Assembly (NCBI RefSeq): GCF_049720995.1
Contig: NZ_JBNASF010000007.1
Coordinates: 1-63,692 of the forward strand
Reading direction: 5' to 3'
Length of the DNA stretch: 63,692 bases
Origin: Methanothermobacter sp049720995
GTDB lineage: Archaea; Methanobacteriota; Methanobacteria; Methanobacteriales; Methanothermobacteraceae
How positions within the stretch are numbered: position 1 is the first letter of the stretch; every line of letters starts with the position of its first letter. Below are positions 49,891 through 59,098 of the stretch, one piece after another. The notes beneath the pieces were generated by a model. That model ran no database searches and was not told where the DNA came from. It saw only the letters and a program-made list of their open reading frames with translations. The translations under genes were made by a program, and so were the position numbers.

Positions 49891-51276
49891 ATGTTTGAAG
49901 ACATACCTGTTGATGTAAGTCCCATGCACGAGGGGGAGCGGATAAGATCAGCAAACATGTTCGTTGAACTTGCCGGGCCCAAATCCATCGGAGCCGAACT
50001 GGTCCAGGTTAAGGATAATGTTGAAGATGGAAAGGTGGAGGTCATAGGGCCTGAACTAAGTGAAATGGAACAGGGACAGATCTATCCATTCGCCATAAAC
50101 GTGGAGATAGCAGGAAGCGAACTCGAGGAGGAACTTGAAAGTGTGATAGAGCGGAGGCTGCATGAACTCTGCAACTATGTCCAGGGTTTCATGCACCTCA
50201 ACCAGAGGGACCAGATCTGGTGCCGTGTAAGCACAGAGGCGAGGGACTCAGGATTTTTGCTGGAGCACCTTGGAAAGGCACTATCAGTCCTATTCAGGGA
50301 GGAGTTCCCTATAATCGAATCCATATCAGTGACGATCATGACCGAGGAGGATGCTGTTAAAGAATTCCTTGAAACAGCCAGGGAAAAGTATGAGATAAGG
50401 GATTCAAGGGCAAGGGAACTTTCAGACGAGGATGTTGATGTATTCTACGGGTGCCTAATGTGCCAGTCCTTCGCCCCAACACATGTATGCATCGTCACAC
50501 CAGACCGGACAGCCCTGTGTGGAGCCATAAACTGGTTTGACTGCCGTGCAGCCTACAAGATGGACCCTGATGGTCCAATATTTGAAATTCAAAAGGGTGA
50601 TGTCCTTGACCCTGAGAGAGGAGAATATGAGAACGTTAACGCTGCGGTGGCAGAGAACTCACAGGGTACAACAGAGAGGGTTTATCTCCATAGTGTGTTC
50701 GGGTATCCACACACATCCTGTGGCTGCTTCGAAGCAGTGGCGTTCTACATACCTGAACTGGACGGTATAGGCATCGTTAACAGGAACTTCAGGGGAGAAA
50801 CTCCACTTGGAATACCCTTCTCTGCAATGGCAGGGCAGTGCTCAGGCGGAAAACAGGTTGAAGGGTTTTCAGGTCTCAGCCTTGAATACATGAGGTCACC
50901 AAAGTTCCTGCAGGCAGATGGGGGCTATTCAAGGGTAATCTGGATGCCAAGGGAACTGAAGGAATCAGTCATTGAGTTCATCCCTGAGGAACTGCGGGAT
51001 AAGATAGCCACCGAGGAGGAAGCAACATCAATAAAGGACCTCAGAAGGTTCCTTAAGGATAAGGAGCACCCCGTCCTTAAAAGGGCACCTGCAGAAGCCG
51101 TCGAGGAAGAAGAAGCCGTCGAGGAAGAGGAAATCTACGCTGAGGAGGCCCCCATCACTGAGGGAATACCTGTAATAGCATCACCCGAGCTCAGCCTTCC
51201 AGCAGCGGGTGGATTCAGGATAATCCTCAAAAACGCAAAGATATACGCTGAGAAGATAATAATAAAGCGTAAATAA
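49891..51276 (+). CDS. cdhC: CODH/acetyl-CoA synthase beta subunit (acetyl-CoA synthase)
   Basis: A 461-residue subunit that joins methyl, CO and CoA. The A-cluster ligands are visible in YGCLMCQSFAPTHVCIV, ALCGAINWFDC and HTSCGCFEA (Cys-Gly-Cys binding the distal nickel). The short archaeal form lacks the N-terminal domain of the bacterial protein. The last 70 residues contain an acidic linker (EEEEAVEEEE) and a basic tail. GGAGG lies eight bases upstream of the ATG. Confidence 0.96.
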   Translation: MFEDIPVDVSPMHEGERIRSANMFVELAGPKSIGAELVQVKDNVEDGKVEVIGPELSEMEQGQIYPFAINVEIAGSELEEELESVIERRLHELCNYVQGFMHLNQRDQIWCRVSTEARDSGFLLEHLGKALSVLFREEFPIIESISVTIMTEEDAVKEFLETAREKYEIRDSRARELSDEDVDVFYGCLMCQSFAPTHVCIVTPDRTALCGAINWFDCRAAYKMDPDGPIFEIQKGDVLDPERGEYENVNAAVAENSQGTTERVYLHSVFGYPHTSCGCFEAVAFYIPELDGIGIVNRNFRGETPLGIPFSAMAGQCSGGKQVEGFSGLSLEYMRSPKFLQADGGYSRVIWMPRELKESVIEFIPEELRDKIATEEEATSIKDLRRFLKDKEHPVLKRAPAEAVEEEEAVEEEEIYAEEAPITEGIPVIASPELSLPAAGGFRIILKNAKIYAEKIIIKRK

Positions 51277-51292
51277 TCAACTGAGTGGTCAT

Positions 51293-52039
51293 GTGATAAT
51301 AGCAGTAAGCGGCAAGGGTGGAACAGGAAAGACCATGGTTTCAGCGTCCCTTGTCAGGATACTTGCAGCTACCGGCGCTGATGTTCTCGCAATAGACGCT
51401 GATCCTGATTCAAACCTTCCAGAGGCCCTTGGCGTTTCAGTCAGCGGAACTGTTGGTGAGGTGAGGGAACAGCTTAAGAGGGACACAGCAGCGGGCAGAA
51501 TCCCCCCATCAGCCAACAAGTGGGATATACTTGACTACCGGATAATGGAGTCAATAACCGAGACAGATGACTTCGATCTGCTCGTCATGGGTCGCCCTGA
51601 GGGGAGCGGATGCTACTGTGCAGTTAACACCATGCTGAGGCGGATAATCGAAAACATAGCAGAGAACTACGACTACATAGTGATAGATACCGAGGCGGGC
51701 CTTGAACACCTCAGCAGAAGGACAACACAGAACGTTGACGTGATGATGGTTGTAACCGACCCCTCAAAAAGGGGGATTCTAACAGCAAGGAGGATACTTG
51801 AACTATCCGGGGAACTTGAGATAAAATTCAGGAAGGTGTTCCTGGTTCTTAACAGGGTACATGAAGGGGACCTTGAGAAACTTGAAATAGATGAAGAACT
51901 TGAGGTCATAGGCGTTATACCCGAGGATCCCATTGTTTCCAGGTATGACATGGAGGGCAGGTCGCTATATGAGCTGCCTGAGGACTCAGCAGCATTCATG
52001 GCCATAAAAAAGGTCGCCGGGAAAATTTTAAGTCTATAG
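51293..52039 (+). CDS. cooC: CooC-type nickel-insertion ATPase
   Basis: A 248-residue MinD-like ATPase. The deviant Walker A GKGGTGKT covers residues 7-14, and CYC near residues 107-109 is the dimer Cys-x-Cys that binds nickel in CooC. IDTEAGLEHLSRRT is the Walker B region. Its position inside the CODH operon fits delivery of Ni to CdhA or CdhC. The start codon is GTG, with GAGTGG upstream. Confidence 0.92.
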   Translation: MIIAVSGKGGTGKTMVSASLVRILAATGADVLAIDADPDSNLPEALGVSVSGTVGEVREQLKRDTAAGRIPPSANKWDILDYRIMESITETDDFDLLVMGRPEGSGCYCAVNTMLRRIIENIAENYDYIVIDTEAGLEHLSRRTTQNVDVMMVVTDPSKRGILTARRILELSGELEIKFRKVFLVLNRVHEGDLEKLEIDEELEVIGVIPEDPIVSRYDMEGRSLYELPEDSAAFMAIKKVAGKILSL

Positions 52040-52049
52040 AGGTGTGCTT

Positions 52050-53204
52050 ATGGATAAATTAACGGAACTTCTGAAATTACTTCAGAACACGGAATCCATC
52101 GAAATAAATGAGTTCCGGATGGATGTTGATGAACTTGAACTTTACATGATGCCCGCGGTTCAGCGGGCCATCCAGAAAACAGTTGAGGTGAGGGAGGCGG
52201 TTGAGGCACTCCCTGAGGAGGAATTTGAACCACCGGTAAGGACGTACCCTGGTGAGGTTGCCCAGGTGAAACTAGGTGAGGGTACAAGGAAACCTGTTTA
52301 CCTTGGCGGTCAGAAGGCCCTCTACAGATTTGAGGAACCCCAGCCAAACCCACCGGTTGTGACATTCGACGTCTTTGACATACCCATGCCGGGTCTCCCA
52401 AGGCCAATAAGGGAACACTTCAGCGATGTCATGGAGGACCCGGGGGACTGGGCCAGGAAGGCGGTAAAGGACTATGGTGCCAACATGGTCACAATACACC
52501 TCATAGGAACAGGTCCCAAGGTAATGGACAAGTCCCCGAGGGATGCTGCAAATGACATTGAGGAGGTCCTCCAGGCGGTTGATGTTCCCCTTGTAATCGG
52601 GGGCTCAGGGGACCCTGAGAAGGATCCGCTGGTCCTTGAAAAGGCCGCTGAGGCCGCTGAGGGTGAAAGATGTCTCCTGGCATCAGCAAACCTTGACCTT
52701 GACTACAGAAGGGTTGCAAGGGCAGCCCTTGACCACAACCATGCTGTTCTATCATGGGCCATAACAGACGTCAACATGCAGAAAACCCTCAACCGTTACC
52801 TCCTGAAGGAAGGCCTTAGCAGGGAGGACATAGTTATGGACCCAACAACCTGTGCCCTGGGTTACGGTATAGAATTTTCAATAGACGTCATCACAAGGAC
52901 CAGGCTTGCAGCCCTCAAGGGTGATGCGGACCTGCAGATGCCAATGTCATCTGGAACAACCAACGCCTGGGGTTCAAGGGAGGCCTGGATGAAGAAGGAT
53001 GAATGGGGACCCACAGACTACAGGGGCCCTCTATGGGAGATAGTAACCGGACTTACAATGATGCTCTCAGGTGTGGATATATTCATGATGCTCCACCCAA
53101 CATCTGTGAGGCTTCTGCGGGAGATAGGGGAAACCTTCACAAGGGAGTACATGACGACCGAGACACCTGATCTCCGGGACTGGATAACCGAACTTGAATA
53201 TTGA
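52050..53204 (+). CDS. cdhD: Corrinoid Fe-S protein small subunit (CODH/ACS delta)
   Basis: A 384-residue TIM-barrel subunit of the corrinoid iron-sulfur protein that brings the methyl group to CdhC. Conserved stretches are TFDVFDIPMPGLPRPIREHF, NMVTIHLIGTGPKVMDKSPRDAA and VIGGSGDPEKDP. I use ATG 52050, with GAGGTG five bases upstream; an in-frame GTG at 52044 lies inside that site. The gene ends 13 bp before cdhE. Confidence 0.94.
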   Translation: MDKLTELLKLLQNTESIEINEFRMDVDELELYMMPAVQRAIQKTVEVREAVEALPEEEFEPPVRTYPGEVAQVKLGEGTRKPVYLGGQKALYRFEEPQPNPPVVTFDVFDIPMPGLPRPIREHFSDVMEDPGDWARKAVKDYGANMVTIHLIGTGPKVMDKSPRDAANDIEEVLQAVDVPLVIGGSGDPEKDPLVLEKAAEAAEGERCLLASANLDLDYRRVARAALDHNHAVLSWAITDVNMQKTLNRYLLKEGLSREDIVMDPTTCALGYGIEFSIDVITRTRLAALKGDADLQMPMSSGTTNAWGSREAWMKKDEWGPTDYRGPLWEIVTGLTMMLSGVDIFMMLHPTSVRLLREIGETFTREYMTTETPDLRDWITELEY

Positions 53205-53217
53205 GGAGGGGTTTAAA

Positions 53218-54594
53218 TTGCAGGTAACTGCCATGGACGTATATCGATTACTTCCAAAAACAAACTGTGGTAAATGTGATGAGTCATCATGCATGGCCTT
53301 CGCCACAAAACTCATCGAAAAGGAACTCACACTGGATGACTGCCCGCAGCTCAGCGGGGATGAAAGACAGAAACTTGAGGACCTCCTGGCCCCGGCTGTT
53401 AGGGAAATCACCTTCGGCCCCGAAGAAAACCAGGTGGTGGTTGGGGGTGATGAGGTCCTCTACAGGTTTGAACTCACATACTACAACCCCACAGCTCTCG
53501 TGGTTGATCTTCCAGATGACCTACCATCAGAGGAGATCATTAAAAGGGCAGGGGAGATCATAAACCTTGAATTCGAGCGTACCGGTGAAAAACTGACCCT
53601 TAATGCCATAGCTCTGAGGAACAAATCAGGGAGCCCTGAAAAGTTTGCAGAGGCAGCAGGAGCCCTGGCTGAACTCAAATTCCCTGTTGTTCTATGCACC
53701 TTCGATCCAAAGGCGATGAGGGCAGCCCTCGAGGTCCTGGGGGATCAGAGGCCCCTCATGTACGCAGCCACAAAGGACAACCTCCAGGAGATGGCTGATC
53801 TTTCGATTTCATACGGCTGCCCCATGGTGCTCTTCTCACCGGGTGACCTTGAGGAGATGAAGAACCTCACAAGAAGACTGAGGGCAATGGGCCTTACTGA
53901 AATTATCCTGGACCCCGGTACATTCACGGGAGAGGGAATAGGTGACACCATAGATAACTTTGTCATGATAAGGCGCCTTGCAGTTGAGGAAAGAGACGAG
54001 GATTTCCGCTTCCCCATAATGGGCATACCAGCACTTTCAAGGCTTTCAGGAGATGATCCAGTTGAGGATAATATAAAGGAAGCTACTGTTGCAGCCACAC
54101 TCATGAACCGCTACGCTGACATTCTTATACTCGGCGGAACAGATATCTGGGAACTTATGCCCCTTCTCACCCTCAGGCAGGGTCTTTACACAGATCCAAG
54201 GAAGCCACAGACTGTTGATCCTGGAGTATATGAGTTTGGAGATGTTGATGAGAACTCCCCTGTGATACTCACAACAAACTTCTCACTCACCTACTACACA
54301 GTTGAGGGTGACCTCAAGGCGGGTGATGTGACAGCATATCTCCTCGTTCTGGACACAGAGGGGAGGGCTGTGGACGTTTCCCTGGCTGGAGGACAGCTCA
54401 CGGGAACCGCAGTTGCTGACCTAATAAAGGATAGCGGTATAGAGGATAGGGTTAAGAAGAGGGTTCTCATCATCCCGGGACTTGCGGCACCTGCAAGTGG
54501 TGAAATAGAAGATGATACCGGATGGAAGGTGCTTGTAGGGCCAAGGGATTCCTCAGGAATACCTGAATACCTTGAAAAACTGGCATCGGAGTAG
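53218..54594 (+). CDS. cdhE: Corrinoid Fe-S protein large subunit (CODH/ACS gamma)
   Basis: A 458-residue subunit that carries the corrinoid and a 4Fe-4S cluster. The Cys set near residues 15-40 (NCGKCDESSCMAFA and DDCPQL) binds the cluster. A TIM barrel follows (VVLCTFDPKAMRAALEVL, IILDPGTFTGEG). The C-terminal part (residues 330-458) is the B12-binding domain. TTG 53218 is favoured because GGAGGGG lies six bases upstream; the open frame extends to 53194 inside cdhD. Confidence 0.94.
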   Translation: MQVTAMDVYRLLPKTNCGKCDESSCMAFATKLIEKELTLDDCPQLSGDERQKLEDLLAPAVREITFGPEENQVVVGGDEVLYRFELTYYNPTALVVDLPDDLPSEEIIKRAGEIINLEFERTGEKLTLNAIALRNKSGSPEKFAEAAGALAELKFPVVLCTFDPKAMRAALEVLGDQRPLMYAATKDNLQEMADLSISYGCPMVLFSPGDLEEMKNLTRRLRAMGLTEIILDPGTFTGEGIGDTIDNFVMIRRLAVEERDEDFRFPIMGIPALSRLSGDDPVEDNIKEATVAATLMNRYADILILGGTDIWELMPLLTLRQGLYTDPRKPQTVDPGVYEFGDVDENSPVILTTNFSLTYYTVEGDLKAGDVTAYLLVLDTEGRAVDVSLAGGQLTGTAVADLIKDSGIEDRVKKRVLIIPGLAAPASGEIEDDTGWKVLVGPRDSSGIPEYLEKLASE

Positions 54595-54604
54595 AGGTGG
54601 TTCA

Positions 54605-55072
54605 GTGAAGATGCTGATGGTGATTGACCCTGCAAGGTGCAGTGGCTGCGATGACTGCATAAATGCATGCAAAAGGACCCATGGGGTTGCAAGGGTCAGG
54701 AAGGGGGACAGGATGCCTTTATTCTGCCTTCAGTGCCACCCTGAGAAGGCCCCATGTGCAAGGATATGTCCTGTTGGCGCCATAAGGGAGGTTGATGGGG
54801 CGCTTGTGATTGATGAGGAAGCATGCATACTCTGCAAGCTGTGCATGGTTGCCTGCCCCGCAGGAATGATAGTTCTTGACTCTGAAAAGAAATCAGCAGA
54901 AAAATGTACACTCTGTATGGATGCCGACTGTCTCCTGCCTGCATGTGTGGATGCATGCAAGGAGAATGTCCTTAAACTGGTATCTGTGGATGACCTTGCT
55001 GATCTGAGGGACCGTATGGAGTTCAGTGAGGTCCTTGAGGAGGCAATGAAGATCTACAGGGGCAAGGTTTAG
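54605..55072 (+). CDS. Polyferredoxin with four 4Fe-4S motifs (CooF/HycB-like)
   Basis: A 155-residue Fe-S protein. Cys motifs CSGCDDCINAC, CLQCHPEKAPCARIC, CILCKLCMVAC and CTLCMDADCLLPAC suggest four clusters. This family shuttles electrons to or from hydrogenases and CO dehydrogenases. Being last in the cdh operon, it probably serves as electron donor for CO2 reduction. GTG 54605 has GAGGTGG six bases upstream; ATG 54611 is an alternative. Confidence 0.88.
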   Translation: MKMLMVIDPARCSGCDDCINACKRTHGVARVRKGDRMPLFCLQCHPEKAPCARICPVGAIREVDGALVIDEEACILCKLCMVACPAGMIVLDSEKKSAEKCTLCMDADCLLPACVDACKENVLKLVSVDDLADLRDRMEFSEVLEEAMKIYRGKV

Positions 55073-55076
55073 GGCA

Positions 55077-56405
55077 CTAAATTTCCACGTGAAGGGTGTT
55101 TATCAACACCCTCATATATTTGTAGGACCTACTGATGTTTTCAATGGGTCCTTTGAAGTATATGTAATATACATAACCCTTCTTTTTGAAGATGAATGCC
55201 ACTATTCTGTCTTTCTTTGTTTCACCGGTTACCATATATCCATGCTCGCTGTCAACGGTAACGGAGCCCCTTGTGACGTTAAAAAGACCCCTCATGTTCA
55301 GAACGTCAATTAAAATATCTGAAAATTCTTCAGCAGTCACTCCAGAGGCTTCCTTCCTCTTAAAGGATATTTTAAGCCCATGTTCCTTACATGAACCTGT
55401 AATGAGTTTTTCACCATCCTTAACCTCCCGGAGGTCCCAGAAAATGGGGTACCTGAAGCTTATCTCTCCATTATCGAATCTCTCAAGGCATGGTTCAACA
55501 TCAATCAGGTCTATCGCTGCGCGGGCCTTTCTTCTAACAAAGATGTAGGGGTCATTGAGGGCCTCTATGAGTGATTCAAGGGCGTCAGGGTCCCCTATAA
55601 GCCCCAGGGCCTCTGCCACCTTTCCACGAACATAGCGGTTTTCATCCCTTTTTCTACCTGAAACCATCCTTTTGAGGCGGGGAACAGCCCTTTTTGACCC
55701 TATCTCCCCAAGAGCCTCAACCAGCACGGCCCTTGTCTGCCAGGATGGGTCGGAGAGCTTTTCAAGAAGAGGATTCACCGCCGCTTCACCAAGGTTCACA
55801 ACTGCAAGAACAATCTGACGCCGGACCTCCAGGTCAGGGTCGTTGAGTTTATCAATAATGACTTCAAGGCACCTCTCATCACCCAGATTTCTGATGACCC
55901 TTGCAGCGGCCTTTCTCACAACCCATGACCTGTCATTAAGCGCAGCTGCTGCATGCCTGAGTCCCCTTCCGGGGTCCAGCTCTGCAAGGGTGATGAGGGC
56001 ATTTTTTCTTATATCCTCATGGGGGTCATTTAAATACCCTTCAACAGCATCAACTGACCTTTCATCCCTGAAACTGCCAAGTGCTCTGAGTGCACTGATC
56101 CTCACCTCAATATCAGGGTCCTCAAGGGCATTCATAAGCGGCTCAACCGCGCCAGGATCCCCTATACTTCCCAGAGCCCTGGCTGCCGCGGCCCTAACAC
56201 CACCAAGTATTGGGTAGTCCTTCTGCCATTCCTCATATCTGAGGGCCTCAATGAGGGCATCGAAGGATCTCTTATCTGCGATCCTTTCAAGGGCAATGGC
56301 AGCCTCCCTTCTAACAGTAAAATCGCGGCTTCTGAGGGCCTCCATGAGTCCCTCCACGTCTCCCTCCTTCAGGAGAGAATTGATGTTATCGGTGAATAAA
56401 ATCAT
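55077..56405 (-). CDS. HEAT-repeat protein
   Basis: A 442-residue protein. Residues 10-310 form about eight HEAT repeats of roughly 31 residues (for example DPDIEVRISALRALGSF, DRSWVVRKAAARVIRNLG and DPSWQTRAVLVEALGEIG), as in phycobilin-lyase-like scaffold proteins. The C-terminal 130 residues form a separate beta-rich domain (SGVTAEEFSDILIDVL, GYVYYIYFKGPIENISRSYKYM). It ends 4 bp from the polyferredoxin gene on the opposite strand. It probably mediates protein contacts, but no partner is evident. Confidence 0.8.
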   Translation of the reverse strand: MILFTDNINSLLKEGDVEGLMEALRSRDFTVRREAAIALERIADKRSFDALIEALRYEEWQKDYPILGGVRAAAARALGSIGDPGAVEPLMNALEDPDIEVRISALRALGSFRDERSVDAVEGYLNDPHEDIRKNALITLAELDPGRGLRHAAAALNDRSWVVRKAAARVIRNLGDERCLEVIIDKLNDPDLEVRRQIVLAVVNLGEAAVNPLLEKLSDPSWQTRAVLVEALGEIGSKRAVPRLKRMVSGRKRDENRYVRGKVAEALGLIGDPDALESLIEALNDPYIFVRRKARAAIDLIDVEPCLERFDNGEISFRYPIFWDLREVKDGEKLITGSCKEHGLKISFKRKEASGVTAEEFSDILIDVLNMRGLFNVTRGSVTVDSEHGYMVTGETKKDRIVAFIFKKKGYVYYIYFKGPIENISRSYKYMRVLINTLHVEI

Positions 56406-56455
56406 TATCCCCCCACTCCATATTATAAGCTAAAAAATAAAAGTTTTTTGCTCTA

Positions 56456-58972
56456 TCAGGAACTGGATTTCAGGATTCCATCAGCAAGCTGCATGGCACG
56501 ATCATCCCCGTATATTATTTTCATATCCTGGATGAATGTGAGGAATGATCTGAGGGGTGTGGGGTCATTTTCAAATCCTTTTCTTTCAATGTAACCGAGG
56601 GTTCTCTCAAGGGATGCTTTATCCCCCGCCACACTGTAAATAAGTGCAGCATCAGAATAATGAGCCACACAGTATAAATGATCCTCCCCGTCGCCCTGGA
56701 ATGAACCTTGAGGGTTTTGATGAGTCTTTAGCCATTCAGAACCCTTTTTTATTGAATCAAGAACCTTCGGGTCCTTTGTGGAGATGTAGTAGAGTGCAAG
56801 CCCCTTCAGTATTCCAATGTTCTCGTATGGCTTGGAGCTCCATGATCCATCGTATCCCTGACCTTCAATTAGTGAATGTATGATTTCAGCTTTACCTGAG
56901 GGATACATCCCTGCCACCTGTGACTCAGTTTTGAGCCTGAGATAGTCATCCCCAGGAAATATGGGGGCATTCCAGAGGGGACTCACATTTATTTCACTGC
57001 CCTTCACCTGTGAATCGACAAACAGAAGGCCGGAATTAACAATCTCCTGGCTTGCAGCTGATTTTATCTCCATGAGTGGATAAACTGTCTGCATGGTGGT
57101 GAGGGTGTATTCTGCAGGGGGCATTCCCCCCGGGAATGAACCATTATCCATCTGCTTGTATCTGAGCCATTCAAGGAGGTACTCTCCTCTGGATGTGAGG
57201 TTTCTGTCCCCGCTTTTATTCCCTATTTCAAGATAAAGTGCTGCTATCATGGCGTTGCTGTCATATGAACCCTTGAAAAGGTTCCCGAATTCAAGGTCCT
57301 CTGCGGGGTCAGTGTAACCTGTTCCACCCGCCTCTGAATAGGAGTATCCATTCCAGAATTTCTCAATGAATTCGACGATATTACTGTATTCCCCAGCTAC
57401 AGCCATTTTTGAGCAGTTTGACTGGAGTTCCGGATTCTTTATATATCTGTAAATGGATACGTCTCCTGATACAAAGCAGGTCTTGAAGTGGGGATCCACG
57501 GGTATGTAGAGGCCTATGCCTCTCTCATGCATGGACTTTGAGAGGTATATGTAGCTTATGTTATTCTTTTCTATCAGGTAGTGGGCTTCAGAGGGTAGTG
57601 ATGAGTCGAAGATGGCCGAGACCTCATCGTGGGTTACAGAATTCTCTTTAAGGGACGGGGAATCTCCCATGAAACCTTCATAGACTGTTTTCCAGAGCAG
57701 AACATCTTTCCGATGGGTATTCCCAATGAGGAGGTATGAGTCTTCAGTTGAAGATAGGAAAACTGCATCTGCTGGTGTGTTATCCTCTATCCATGTAAAT
57801 GCGGCCTTCTGCTGGGTGGTTGGTGTTACAACGCTGGTATATGCAATGGCAGCTCCCTGGGCCACTGGCACTAACAGAAGAACTGCAAAAACTCCTGTCT
57901 GGATAAGGGCCCCAATGTTCCATTTCAGGAGGCGGTAATTTCTGAGACTCTCTGAACCATTCAGCCTACTCCTAACTTCACTGAGGCCATAACCTGCAAT
58001 TAGAGACAGTGGTATGGCTGCATAGGGATCCCTGAATCTGAATGAGTAGGTCCCTATGATCATGAAGGCTGCGGCCCATATTATCAGGAACCTGTGGATG
58101 GGATTCTTTGATCTGAGAAGTATGAGGGCCCCGTAAATTCCAAGTATTAACTGAAGCACACCCATCCACTTGGGAAAACCAAGTATTGTTACCGGGACGG
58201 ACTGAAACCTTGCAGCGAATGTTATAAATTCAAAGATACCCACCCCCACCAGTATAAAAATTAAACCAAATTCAATGGGCCTTTTCCTGAAGGACGGCGT
58301 GAGGAATGTAACTGCAAGAAGGAGAAGGGCTATTAAAAGGAAAACCCATCCTCTGTGGGTGAAGAGATAGATGCCGAATATGATTAAGCCTCCCAGAATG
58401 TACTTCAGATCACCCCTGAAGAGATTGAGGAAACCTTTGAGCTCAAATTTATCAATGTCAGGGTATCCGGGAATTGTTTTAAGGTACCTGACAATCATGT
58501 AGAGGATCCCTGAGGTGAGGAGGATCCCCATGGATTCCGGTATGAAGATCGATGTTCTTGTAATGAAGGAGGGCACCATTGAAAACAGGAAGGCTGAGAG
58601 AAGTGCGGTCTCTTTGTTTCCAGATATTTCCAGGGCCACCCTGTAAATTACAATAACTGCTGCTGTTCCAAAAAGTGGGCCTATGAGGAAAAAGACAATA
58701 TCTGATTGGAATATCATGTAAAGACCAGAACCGATCAAATGGAAAAGAGGGGGATATGCGTATGCCTTTAAACCCATAAGGGATGGTATATCGTGGGCTA
58801 TAATACCCGGGCCCTCCCTGAATATTCTCATGGCAATATCATGGTGTATGTATGCATCTTTACCTGCAAGGGAAAGGGTCCTGCTGGGTATGAGCCTTAC
58901 AATAAATGCCAGGATGGCTATTGCTGCTAGGTATAACTTTTCCCTATGGATTTCACGGAACAAGGAGATCAC
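56456..58972 (-). CDS. STT3/GT-C-like membrane protein fused to an alpha/alpha-toroid domain
   Basis: An 838-residue protein. Residues 1-370 carry about 11-13 transmembrane segments with the first-loop acidic motif GKDAYIHHDIAMRIFREGPG of the STT3-like glycosyltransferases. Next comes a segment resembling the STT3 post-membrane region (FTWIEDNTPADAVFLSSTEDSYLL), but the WWDYG catalytic motif is absent. The C-terminal 300 residues show QMDNGSFPGG, EGQGYDGSWSSKP and HQNPQGSFQGDGEDHLYC, the repeats of terpene-cyclase/prenyltransferase-like toroids. A lipid-linked sugar transferase or a lipid-processing enzyme is possible. Confidence 0.7.
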   Translation of the reverse strand: MISLFREIHREKLYLAAIAILAFIVRLIPSRTLSLAGKDAYIHHDIAMRIFREGPGIIAHDIPSLMGLKAYAYPPLFHLIGSGLYMIFQSDIVFFLIGPLFGTAAVIVIYRVALEISGNKETALLSAFLFSMVPSFITRTSIFIPESMGILLTSGILYMIVRYLKTIPGYPDIDKFELKGFLNLFRGDLKYILGGLIIFGIYLFTHRGWVFLLIALLLLAVTFLTPSFRKRPIEFGLIFILVGVGIFEFITFAARFQSVPVTILGFPKWMGVLQLILGIYGALILLRSKNPIHRFLIIWAAAFMIIGTYSFRFRDPYAAIPLSLIAGYGLSEVRSRLNGSESLRNYRLLKWNIGALIQTGVFAVLLLVPVAQGAAIAYTSVVTPTTQQKAAFTWIEDNTPADAVFLSSTEDSYLLIGNTHRKDVLLWKTVYEGFMGDSPSLKENSVTHDEVSAIFDSSLPSEAHYLIEKNNISYIYLSKSMHERGIGLYIPVDPHFKTCFVSGDVSIYRYIKNPELQSNCSKMAVAGEYSNIVEFIEKFWNGYSYSEAGGTGYTDPAEDLEFGNLFKGSYDSNAMIAALYLEIGNKSGDRNLTSRGEYLLEWLRYKQMDNGSFPGGMPPAEYTLTTMQTVYPLMEIKSAASQEIVNSGLLFVDSQVKGSEINVSPLWNAPIFPGDDYLRLKTESQVAGMYPSGKAEIIHSLIEGQGYDGSWSSKPYENIGILKGLALYYISTKDPKVLDSIKKGSEWLKTHQNPQGSFQGDGEDHLYCVAHYSDAALIYSVAGDKASLERTLGYIERKGFENDPTPLRSFLTFIQDMKIIYGDDRAMQLADGILKSSS

Positions 58973-59098
58973 CTGGACCTTTAATATCAGAGTGAACTTT
59001 TTATTATTTAATTGGAGAAATTAATTCCATTCTCTTTCATTAATATATCTTTCATTTATGAATGTTTGCCGGCTTAGTTTTAGAGAAGTGGCCTATAC

